DNA of 7,108 nt from Candidatus Poribacteria bacterium (GTDB lineage Bacteria; Poribacteria; WGA-4E; WGA-3G), in the NCBI GenBank assembly GCA_009842375.1, contig VYFM01000424.1, forward strand, positions 1-7,108, given 5' to 3'. Below, piece by piece: positions 1 through 4,831 of this stretch. Position 1 is the stretch's first letter. The number at the start of each line of letters is the position of its first letter. The translations under genes were made by a program, and so were the position numbers. Under the pieces are notes generated by a model. It worked only from the letters and a program-made list of their open reading frames with translations. It did no database searches and was not told where the DNA came from.

Positions 1-23
1 AAATTAATGCATCTGCAATAGCG

Positions 24-737
24 TCAACAACCATTTTCTTTTTTGAATATGTAATACCAGTGTTGATATTGACCGTGATCAGCAGAGGAGTCTAATAAAT
101 CAGGGGTAATAGTGTGTTTAAGACTTTCTGGGATAAACATTCCTGTATCTGAACGGTCTTCATGAAAAATACGACTTTGTGCTGCATGAATCACACTGTG
201 TTGTTCCTCTACCGATAACTGGGACTCAACAAATCCCTCAATCCACAATCCACGATAGATAAATGTATCAACAGGAATAAGACTTACAGTCTCTGGTACA
301 TAAGAAACAGGCTCACAAGCCAAAGGATACCATAAGAGAAGGTTAAGCACTTGAGTATCGGTTGTAAAACCAGCCTTGCAAAATGCACGCTGACTTGCAT
401 GGTTATCGACTCGAATTGATGCCTTTGCCCGATAGGCACCCAAATTTGAACCATAGGTTAATGCTTCCTTGATAAGTTTGGTTCCTATACCCTTTCCCTG
501 ACTCGTCGCGTAAACGACAATAAGATCTATCTCCCATTGCAACATCGGTTTAGACACCAAAAAAGCAGAAAGGAAACCAGCAACTTCGCCATCCTTAACT
601 GCAACCAAGACTTTATGCACGGGTGACGAAATGTGATCGGTAAAAACATCAAAAAGAAGTGATACTTTCCATGTCTCCTGTAAGATTCGGTTGATTGCTT
701 CTGCATCATCTGGTTGGGCTAATCTAACATCTAACAT
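24..737 (-). CDS. GNAT-family N-acetyltransferase with long C-terminal extension
   Basis: This 237-residue protein probably transfers an acetyl group from acetyl-CoA to an amine; the acceptor is unknown. The GNAT core fills residues 1-135. It opens with the usual start of the fold (VRLAQPDDAEAINRI). The acetyl-CoA pyrophosphate loop is Q80-G-K-G-I-G85 after strand IDLIVVYATS, and motif B is N112-HASQRAFCKAGF, as in RimI/PhnO-like enzymes. Simple GNAT proteins end near 140-150 residues; here about 100 further residues (W136-C237) follow, with no motif I recognise. No signal peptide or membrane segment is seen, so it is cytoplasmic. The ATG start lies in a tandem ATGTTAG-ATGTTAG; only the first copy is in frame. 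The ribosome binding site is weak (GGGATAAG). It is the last gene in transcription order and is separated from the MBL-fold gene by 219 bp holding a large hairpin, so it is probably not tightly linked to that gene. The family is secure, the substrate is not. Confidence 0.85.
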   Translation of the reverse strand: MLDVRLAQPDDAEAINRILQETWKVSLLFDVFTDHISSPVHKVLVAVKDGEVAGFLSAFLVSKPMLQWEIDLIVVYATSQGKGIGTKLIKEALTYGSNLGAYRAKASIRVDNHASQRAFCKAGFTTDTQVLNLLLWYPLACEPVSYVPETVSLIPVDTFIYRGLWIEGFVESQLSVEEQHSVIHAAQSRIFHEDRSDTGMFIPESLKHTITPDLLDSSADHGQYQHWYYIFKKENGC

Positions 738-777
738 CTTATCCCATTTTTTAATTGAAAAATTGTCATCATAAACT

Positions 778-865
778 GTAGGTCGGAGTGAGTTTAGCGA
801 AGTCCGACACTTCTCATTTCATTGGGTTTCCCATGTCGGACTTCGTAAACTCACTCCGAATCTAC
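778..865. repeat. Long inverted repeat made of two opposed REP-like units
   Basis: The left arm (778-809, GTAGGTCGGAGTGAGTTTAG then CGAAGTCCGACA) pairs almost perfectly with the right arm (834-865). The arms differ only by about three changes near the outer end plus a one-base indel. The 24-base loop carries its own small hairpin, TGGG-TTT-CCCA, at 823-833. Each arm is itself an imperfect palindrome beginning TCGGA and ending TCCGA. The same consensus recurs as a single unit near 4578-4610, so this is a dispersed family rather than a one-off terminator. It resembles paired REP/BIME elements. On the minus-strand transcript it would form a very stable stem between the MBL-fold and GNAT genes, and could act in termination, attenuation or protection of the mRNA 3' end; that role is inference. 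Confidence 0.85.
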
Positions 866-956
866 AAGATTACGATTCTTAATCAATTAGAAATGATATA
901 ACTTACCTTTTCATTGCTTAATGTTCCCATCGTTAGGATTAGACAACATTCGTTTG
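866..956. other. AT-rich spacer without recognisable content
   Basis: This is the remainder of the gene-free stretch between the GNAT and MBL-fold genes, next to the large hairpin. It is AT-rich and holds only a trivial GATT-CTT-AATC mini-hairpin. I see no open frame with a ribosome binding site, no tRNA-like fold and no convincing promoter. Confidence 0.5.
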
Positions 957-1670
957 TCAGGTACATTGCAGCTTCCTAAGTTCAGGGTTTAAACGAATGC
1001 CTTCCTCACGTTCTTGAGCCATGTCTTTCCACGTTGCATCACATTCAATAAAGTGTCTCAAAACTTCCTTAGCACCATCTACAACCGGTGATCCGTGACC
1101 GAAACACATAAGATCAAACTCAAAGTGTAGTAACATTCTGAGGGATAAACGTGCTTTGTTGATATCCACCAGATATTCAGGCGCGTTAATTCCAACCTTT
1201 CCATCAGGAATGCCTCTGTCTTTTCTGCCTCCACTGAGTAGATCACCGAAGATGAATGCGCCGTCGTGAGATCTTAAGTAGAAACTAACCTCCTCACCAT
1301 GACGGACATCTGGAACACGCACGACTTCAACGAAATCCCATAGTACATCTCTGTCAGCAAATGTCTTATCAAAAGTAAATTCAGCTTCTTGCACCTGATT
1401 TTCATGAAGCAAGACCTCACATCCCCATTTCTGTTTGAAATTTGTCAAACATCTTTCATGATAGGTACAAGTTAGCATTAAATGTGTTGGACCACCAAGT
1501 TTATCAAGCCATTGAATCTCACTTTCTGAGAGTGGAAGCGGATCAATTAACGCTCGAACACCGTTGTTCTCGTCGCACACGAAAAAACTATTCCAGTTAT
1601 ATGCTTGATTCCGTGCAGCACCGTGAATTTCTGCCCAAGTAAACAGATTGGGAGTCAGTTTAGTTAACAT
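957..1670 (-). CDS. MBL-fold protein with degenerate metal-binding motifs
   Basis: From the preferred ATG the protein has 237 residues and the layout of a metallo-beta-lactamase fold: N-terminal strands around NSFFV and ALIDPLPLS, then LMLT-C68-T-Y70-H71-E-R, VPDVRHGEE (about 120-127), FIFGD143LLSGG and a C-terminal FGH192GSPV. The canonical HxHxDH signature is replaced by C-T-Y-H-E-R, and the usual PGHSPGE histidine is also lost (PDVRHGE). Only D143, H192 and perhaps H71 remain from the ligand set. This resembles an MBL subgroup I recall with a TNRDHER-like motif, but is more eroded, so hydrolase activity is doubtful. The open frame extends upstream to a TTG at 1697, inside the LamG gene. 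I prefer the ATG at 1670 because its N-terminus (MLTKLTPNLFTWAE) matches family starts and it lies 2 nt past the LamG stop, implying translational coupling. The protein is cytoplasmic, with no signal peptide. Confidence 0.8.
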   Translation of the reverse strand: MLTKLTPNLFTWAEIHGAARNQAYNWNSFFVCDENNGVRALIDPLPLSESEIQWLDKLGGPTHLMLTCTYHERCLTNFKQKWGCEVLLHENQVQEAEFTFDKTFADRDVLWDFVEVVRVPDVRHGEEVSFYLRSHDGAFIFGDLLSGGRKDRGIPDGKVGINAPEYLVDINKARLSLRMLLHFEFDLMCFGHGSPVVDGAKEVLRHFIECDATWKDMAQEREEGIRLNPELRKLQCT

Positions 1671-1672
1671 CT

Positions 1673-2431
1673 CTATTTTCTTTTGATCAATCCCCAAGTC
1701 GTTGCAGCTTTATCTAATGGAGATACACTTAAAACCTGATTCATATCTTGTTGAATTTCGGCTTCAGTTAGCACACGGTTATATATGACAAATTCATCGA
1801 GCATACCTTTGTAGGGCCAAGCACCGTCTAAGCGATTACCAAACCAGTGATCTGCTTGAGAAACCGGAATTTCACCTTCAAGTTTATGTGTCTGATCAAG
1901 TTTTCCGTCAATATAAAACCGAAGTTCTTTATTAAACTCGTAAACCGCAGCGACATGTGACCATTTATTGAGCGGAATACTGCTCTTAGCACTGTTCCAT
2001 GTTCTTCCACCCGCGCCACCGCTGCCAATCCATACTGATGGTTTTCCTTGATGGATGCTCAGATAATATGTGTGCGGATTCGCCTGTCCACGTACATTTC
2101 GATAATCACCAATACTCTGTGGATATATCCATACTTCCATCGTCAAACTTTTTGTAATTGCGAGGGAATTTGAGGCTTTGACCGCAACAACTCCTTGCTG
2201 AACCTGTTCATCAAAATACACTGCAGAGTTGATTTTTCCGTTCTGCATCCACTTAACATCACCTTCAAGTGTACCATCATTTCCTTTACCACTTAAGTCT
2301 TCGACTTCTTTACCATTACCTTCATCAAATGAAAGGTAGAGTACCATTGCATCGTCCTTAATTGCATTACTCACAAGTGGAAAAATAAAAACTAAAGTTA
2401 TACACAGAAGAAAAGAAATTATCTGTTTCAT
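1673..2431 (-). CDS. Secreted LamG/concanavalin A-like domain protein
   Basis: The product is a 252-residue exported protein with one LamG-type jelly-roll domain, a fold commonly used to bind carbohydrate or other surface ligands. A typical signal peptide occupies residues 1-23: K2 at the n-region, a hydrophobic core to about V20, and probable cleavage after SNA23. The mature part starts at the first beta strand (MVLYLSFDEGNG). LamG landmarks are LSGKGNDGTL (46-55), SLTMEVWIYP (95-104), NKWSHVAAVYE (155-165), LRFYIDGKL (170-178) and GMLDEFVIYNRVLTEAEI (209-226). The protein ends in a short polar tail, SPLDKAATTWGLIKRK, which I recall seeing in variants on many LamG proteins of Poribacteria. 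The ATG is well supported by a perfect GGAGGT five bases upstream. No catalytic residues are recognisable, so a binding or surface role is more likely than an enzymatic one. Its stop lies 2 nt before the MBL-fold ATG. Confidence 0.88.
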   Translation of the reverse strand: MKQIISFLLCITLVFIFPLVSNAIKDDAMVLYLSFDEGNGKEVEDLSGKGNDGTLEGDVKWMQNGKINSAVYFDEQVQQGVVAVKASNSLAITKSLTMEVWIYPQSIGDYRNVRGQANPHTYYLSIHQGKPSVWIGSGGAGGRTWNSAKSSIPLNKWSHVAAVYEFNKELRFYIDGKLDQTHKLEGEIPVSQADHWFGNRLDGAWPYKGMLDEFVIYNRVLTEAEIQQDMNQVLSVSPLDKAATTWGLIKRK

Positions 2432-2436
2432 ACCAT

Positions 2437-2442
2437 ACCTCC
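2437..2442 (-). promoter_or_regulatory. Perfect Shine-Dalgarno of the LamG gene
   Basis: GGAGGT lies five bases before the ATG at 2431. A closer ATG (2434-2436) is followed at once by a stop in its frame, so the start at 2431 is fixed. Confidence 0.85.
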
Positions 2443-2496
2443 ATGTTTAGATGTATTACTAAAGGAATGTTAACACCGATATATCACAGAATGAAT

Positions 2497-2817
2497 CTAC
2501 TTCCACTCCTCATCAGGTGGATAAAGAATAGAACTTCCACCACCAGCACCCTTATACTCGTTCTCTGCAAACCAATCCTTGACAGTATCCCGCCATTTGA
2601 TAAAGTGTGGTGTTTCCATATGCGCTTTGAACGCATCCTCATCTACATATACCTCGTATAACCATATTCTGTTTTCGTCTGCACCATCCTGAATTACATC
2701 AAATCTTAAGCAACCAGGTTCATCCCTAACAGAACCAATTGCATCATCTAACATTGCTTCAATAAATTCTTCACGATGACCTTCTTTAATTTGAATAGGG
2801 GCGATAATAACAAACAT
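2497..2817 (-). CDS. ABM-domain putative quinol/antibiotic biosynthesis monooxygenase
   Basis: This 106-residue cytoplasmic protein has a single ABM ferredoxin-like domain, as in YgiN and LsrG. Such proteins work as cofactor-independent monooxygenases on quinol-like substrates or as small isomerases, usually as dimers. Family marks are the first strand MFVIIAPIQIKEGHREEF, the turn EPGCLRFDV (33-41) and the strongly conserved block W52-LYEVYVDEDAFKAHMETPHF72 with H66 and H71. A glycine-rich tail with YPPDEEW closes the protein; its length is normal for the family. The start is secure: AAGGAG sits six bases before the ATG. It lies 92 bp downstream of the PhyH gene and 65 bp upstream of the LamG gene, all in the same direction, so an operon is plausible. 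The substrate cannot be told from sequence; oxidative tailoring or detoxification alongside the neighbouring dioxygenase is only a suggestion. Confidence 0.87.
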   Translation of the reverse strand: MFVIIAPIQIKEGHREEFIEAMLDDAIGSVRDEPGCLRFDVIQDGADENRIWLYEVYVDEDAFKAHMETPHFIKWRDTVKDWFAENEYKGAGGGSSILYPPDEEWK

Positions 2818-2887
2818 ATCCTTCTCCTTTTTAAAATTGTAGGTATTTGTTTCAACTAAGGTTTAGTCCACTAAAATAATGAACGCC

Positions 2888-2893
2888 TGTCAA
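2888..2893 (-). promoter_or_regulatory. Possible -35 box ahead of the ABM gene
   Basis: An exact TTGACA on the minus strand lies about 70 bp before the ABM start. No good -10 hexamer stands 16-18 bases downstream; the best at 17 is TGGACT, with three matches. It may be chance, or a weak internal promoter letting ABM, LamG and MBL be transcribed apart from PhyH. Confidence 0.2.
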
Positions 2894-2909
2894 ATTCTAC
2901 GATACTAAT

Positions 2910-3677
2910 CTATACTAACTCACCGCGTAACAACAAATTGTCTTTCATTACATCACCATTACGATTGCGTGTACCTGACTGCATGTAATGGATGACCATT
3001 GCACGGCGGTCTCGTGGTGAACGGTTTGGATTGGTCTGATGGAGTGTCATACAATGGTGTACCATCGCACATCCTGCTTCAACTGGTACAGGGACAGCGC
3101 GATCTATATCTGCATCTACTTGCAACAACGCTGGCAAATTACCTTTCTCTGACTTAGCACGTCCATGTGCTGCTAATCCCTCTATATAACTGCCAGGTAT
3201 TACATTCATACATCCGTTTTCTTCGTCTGCGTCATCGAGTGCTATCCAGATACTCACAAGATTGGGTGGGTCACACTGCCAATAAGCATTGTCCTGATGC
3301 CAATGTACCTCACCACCGTGATATGCAGGTTTATAAAGTGCCTGATCATGAAATAACTGAATATTTGTCCCGATTAGGCTTTCAGCAATGTCTAACAGTG
3401 GTTCGTGATAGAGTAACTTCCGATATTCATCATCAAAACGCCACATCTCCATGATCTGTAACATCTCTTCTGCTCGATCTGCATCTTCATCGGTTTCAGA
3501 TTCTCCAACGACAGCAAGATTTCGCAGTCCTTCACCAATTGTGTTGCGTTTCTGTGAAAACAATGCATCATAATGTTCACGAAGAACGTTAAGATGTTCG
3601 TCATCAATAACTCGTTGGTCTATTTTGAGATAACCTTTTTGTTCAAATTGTTCTACTTCTAGTGGATTCAGTTTCAA
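2910..3677 (-). CDS. Phytanoyl-CoA dioxygenase (PhyH) family oxygenase
   Basis: This 255-residue Fe(II)/2-oxoglutarate-dependent oxygenase has the double-stranded beta-helix fold. It would hydroxylate an unknown substrate while turning 2-oxoglutarate into succinate and CO2. The iron-binding triad is visible: H127-Q-D129 in VHWHQDNAYW and the distal H213 in MTLHQTNPNRS. The 2-oxoglutarate carboxylate should bind an arginine in RDRRAM (R224 or R225). Other family marks are FEQKGYLKID at the N-terminus, LFHDQALYKPA before the first ligand, and MNVIPGSY (157-164). The length is normal for bacterial members. No signal peptide is seen, so it is cytoplasmic. The start is a TTG supported by AAGGAG seven bases upstream; no in-frame ATG precedes it. 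A candidate promoter sits about 40 bp further up. It may head a unit with the ABM, LamG and MBL genes. Bacterial members have diverse substrates, so the phytanoyl-CoA name is a family label only. Confidence 0.92.
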   Translation of the reverse strand: MKLNPLEVEQFEQKGYLKIDQRVIDDEHLNVLREHYDALFSQKRNTIGEGLRNLAVVGESETDEDADRAEEMLQIMEMWRFDDEYRKLLYHEPLLDIAESLIGTNIQLFHDQALYKPAYHGGEVHWHQDNAYWQCDPPNLVSIWIALDDADEENGCMNVIPGSYIEGLAAHGRAKSEKGNLPALLQVDADIDRAVPVPVEAGCAMVHHCMTLHQTNPNRSPRDRRAMVIHYMQSGTRNRNGDVMKDNLLLRGELV

Positions 3678-3684
3678 ATTATTG

Positions 3685-3690
3685 CTCCTT
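3685..3690 (-). promoter_or_regulatory. Shine-Dalgarno fixing the TTG start of the PhyH gene
   Basis: AAGGAG lies seven bases upstream of TTG at 3677. No in-frame ATG lies nearby, and the first residues (KLNPLEVEQFEQKGY) match the usual PhyH N-terminus, so the rare start codon is the likely one. Confidence 0.75.
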
Positions 3691-3716
3691 TTTGCGGATG
3701 ATATTACATAGACATT

Positions 3717-3746
3717 ATCTTATCATATAAGGGGGTAACCTGCCAA
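3717..3746 (-). promoter_or_regulatory. Candidate extended -10 promoter for the PhyH gene
   Basis: On the minus strand, TTGGCA (3741-3746, five of six matches to the -35 consensus) is followed after 18 bases by TAAGAT (3717-3722, four of six). TG one base before that hexamer makes an extended -10. Transcription would start near 3710, giving a leader of about 30 nt with the ribosome binding site. This assumes a housekeeping sigma factor of standard specificity. Confidence 0.35.
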
Positions 3747-3772
3747 TTCTTGTACTTCTTGATAGGAATTCT

Positions 3773-3797
3773 GACTCAGTACGTAGTCCTTACAGGA
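3773..3797. repeat. Two small overlapping palindromes in the spacer
   Basis: GACTCAGTACGTAGTC (3773-3788) is an imperfect 16-bp palindrome, and TCCT-TAC-AGGA (3787-3797) a short hairpin. They may be remnants of a dispersed repeat or an operator upstream of the PhyH promoter. Little more can be said. Confidence 0.3.
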
Positions 3798-3815
3798 TGA
3801 ACATATTAAATTGAT

Positions 3816-3842
3816 ATTCATCAGGTAATGGTGTTGATGAAT
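3816..3842 (-). terminator. Weak hairpin after the zinc-ribbon gene, possible terminator
   Basis: ATTCATCA and TGATGAAT form an 8-bp perfect stem with an 11-base loop, starting 19 bases past the stop of the membrane-protein gene. The stem is AT-rich and is not followed by a clean U-run (ATATCAATTT follows), so intrinsic termination would be weak. The position supports the role better than the sequence does. Confidence 0.25.
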
Positions 3843-3861
3843 TTTTCAGTAAGATATATAG

Positions 3862-4500
3862 CTATCCACCTTTTCCCGTTCGATTCATCCATAAACGAAT
3901 TAATAAGCCTGTCAACAAACCTGATCCTAAGTAAATTGGTAACGAAACAAAAAGCAAAATCAAATCCCATTCTTCTCCATTTAATACGTTCCTCACTTGC
4001 GGAATGACTCCAAGCATCATCCATGTGAATCCACCCACACCGAATGTGCATCTTAAGAGCCAATTTATATTCTTTGCTTGTATAAGCGGGCGTTTTAGGG
4101 CATTCTCCAATCTTTCTTTTTCTTTTTCAAGCCATCTTGGACGGCAGACCTTTGCTGGGAAATACCATAATGGGTATGTAACCGTTAATATTGCGAGACT
4201 AAAAATATTCCATAGACATGGAATTATTTGATGGCAATTTGGACAAACAAGACCAAACCAATGACCCAAAGCATTTCTGTTTGCCCATATACGACTATCA
4301 TTCAGAGTTTCGCAATGTGGACAGGGAATACGGATGCGTTCCAACCAAGGTTTATCACTTTTTTTGTCAATTAACGAGACTTTTGGACGACGTTGTCCTA
4401 AAATCAGTTCATTGAATATAAATACAGGGAACAGTACCCAGAATAAGACATCTGGATGAGGTGGTTTCCTTATTTCGTATCTATCTTTGTCGTATTGCAT
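3862..4500 (-). CDS. Uncharacterised membrane protein with CxxC-CxxC zinc ribbon
   Basis: The product has 212 residues. A first hydrophobic segment spans about 18-35 (VLFWVLFPVFIFNELIL). A cytoplasm-sized loop follows with two CxxC knuckles, C60-PH-C63 and C86-PN-C89, a spacing typical of a zinc ribbon. Further hydrophobic segments lie at about 95-114, 148-167 and 179-203. A charged, probably helical stretch, RWLEKEKERLENALKR (122-137), separates segments two and three. I recall similar proteins with a GHWFGLVCP-IIPCLWN block in planctomycetes and other environmental bacteria, but no assigned function. The ATG is supported by GGAGA seven bases upstream. It stands alone: a repeat-rich 326-bp spacer lies upstream and 184 bp with a weak hairpin downstream. 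The membrane topology and zinc binding are inferred from pattern only. Confidence 0.8.
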   Translation of the reverse strand: MQYDKDRYEIRKPPHPDVLFWVLFPVFIFNELILGQRRPKVSLIDKKSDKPWLERIRIPCPHCETLNDSRIWANRNALGHWFGLVCPNCHQIIPCLWNIFSLAILTVTYPLWYFPAKVCRPRWLEKEKERLENALKRPLIQAKNINWLLRCTFGVGGFTWMMLGVIPQVRNVLNGEEWDLILLFVSLPIYLGSGLLTGLLIRLWMNRTGKGG

Positions 4501-4522
4501 CGGATTATCTCCATGTTAAACG

Positions 4523-4574
4523 GTTTCCACATTTTAAAAGACTTTATGCTTTCAGTCCTTACTTCAGTATCAGT
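4523..4574. repeat. Diverged direct repeat, copy 1
   Basis: CCTTACTTCAGTATCAGT (4557-4574) is repeated exactly at 4814-4831. Similarity continues leftwards with substitutions: TTATGCTTTCAG here against TTATACTTTTTAG there. A looser match may reach about 50 bp. The repeat bounds the palindrome cluster between the PHP-domain and zinc-ribbon genes and ends 23 bp before the latter's start codon. Confidence 0.7.
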
Positions 4575-4577
4575 CCT

Positions 4578-4610
4578 GTAGGTCGGAGCGAGCAAAGCGA
4601 CCTCCGACAT
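4578..4610. repeat. Single REP-like palindromic unit
   Basis: GTCGGAG (4582-4588) pairs with CTCCGAC (4602-4608), and the interior folds as GC-AAA-GC. Flanks GTAG- and -ATG match the unit at 778-810, of which this is a variant (GAGCGAGCAAAGCGACCTC against GAGTGAGTTTAGCGAAGTC). Covariation of the stem with sequence drift inside supports a conserved fold. REP-like elements are often moved by RAYT transposases; none is in this window. Confidence 0.75.
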
Positions 4611-4630
4611 GGACACTAAGACCCAGAGGA

Positions 4631-4653
4631 CAGCATGCACCTGTGGCATGCTG
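4631..4653. repeat. Perfect 8-bp hairpin CAGCATGC / GCATGCTG
   Basis: CAGCATGC (4631-4638) and GCATGCTG (4646-4653) are exact inverted copies around the loop ACCTGTG. Each arm contains the 6-bp palindrome GCATGC. It is a different sequence family from the neighbouring REP-like unit 20 bp away. It could be a transcript-end hairpin after the PHP-domain gene, although no U-run follows on the minus strand. Confidence 0.7.
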
Positions 4654-4674
4654 CATGAGGTATATCAGATGCCC

Positions 4675-4682
4675 TAACGTTA
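4675..4682. repeat. Short palindrome TAACGTTA
   Basis: This perfect 8-bp palindrome lies inside the repeat cluster, followed by GCGC. It is short enough to be chance, and is listed only as part of the cluster. Confidence 0.3.
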
Positions 4683-4700
4683 CGCGCTAAATTGACACTT

Positions 4701-4758
4701 ACGGTTCGGTTTCCTAACCGAACCTGTGTAAATAGTACGGTTAGAAACCAAACCTACC
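4701..4758. repeat. Pair of inverted GGTTCGGTT-type palindromes
   Basis: The first unit, GGTTCGGTT (4703-4711) and AACCGAACC (4716-4724), is a perfect 9-bp stem with loop TCCT. The second (4736-4758), read on the minus strand as GGTAGGTTTGGTTTCTAACC, is a diverged copy of the first in opposite orientation. The two are 11 bp apart. An inverted pair of palindromic units repeats the design of the 778-865 element with an unrelated sequence, so it looks like a second REP-like family arranged as a BIME. Confidence 0.75.
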
Positions 4759-4795
4759 AGGGAGTGTGAACATATTTTTGGATTTCACTATAAGA

Positions 4796-4831
4796 GGCAT
4801 TATACTTTTTAGCCCTTACTTCAGTATCAGT
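4796..4831. repeat. Diverged direct repeat, copy 2, containing the PHP gene stop codon
   Basis: This is the exact 18-bp match (4814-4831) to 4557-4574 plus its weaker extension. The TGA that ends the PHP-domain gene (4827-4829) lies within the exact part, so the repeat supplies the stop codon and the first bases of the 3' untranslated region. The minus strand also shows an isolated TATAAT (4799-4804) here, without a matching -35. Confidence 0.75.

Noticed and set aside
957..1670. Beta-lactamase or glyoxalase II assignment
   Set aside because: The metal-binding signature is largely missing, so naming a zinc hydrolase activity would be unsupported.
1671..1697. TTG at 1697 as the start of the MBL-fold gene
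   Set aside because: It overlaps the LamG coding end, has no good ribosome binding site, and adds residues (MGIDQKKIE) not expected at the family N-terminus. The ATG at 1670 fits stop-start coupling better.
2443..2661. Plus-strand open frame opposite the ABM gene
   Set aside because: It is antisense to a gene with clear family motifs, has no ribosome binding site and its composition looks like a shadow.
3167..3607. Open frames on both strands within the PhyH gene
   Set aside because: They are out-of-frame readings of a gene whose H-x-D...H triad and 2-oxoglutarate motif are complete.
4004..4415. Two plus-strand open frames opposite the membrane-protein gene
   Set aside because: They mirror the zinc-ribbon membrane protein on the other strand, show no domains and have no supported starts.
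4799..4804. TATAAT on the minus strand as a promoter for the membrane-protein gene
   Set aside because: No acceptable -35 stands 16-18 bases upstream, the hexamer lies about 300 bp from the gene, and strong hairpins intervene.
4557..4831. CRISPR-like array
   Set aside because: There are only two copies of the 18-bp repeat with one 239-bp interval filled by unrelated hairpins. No regular spacers and no cas genes are present.
4557..4831. Intact insertion sequence
   Set aside because: The interval has no transposase frame and no terminal inverted repeats at its boundaries. It is a cluster of short non-coding repeats, not an IS.
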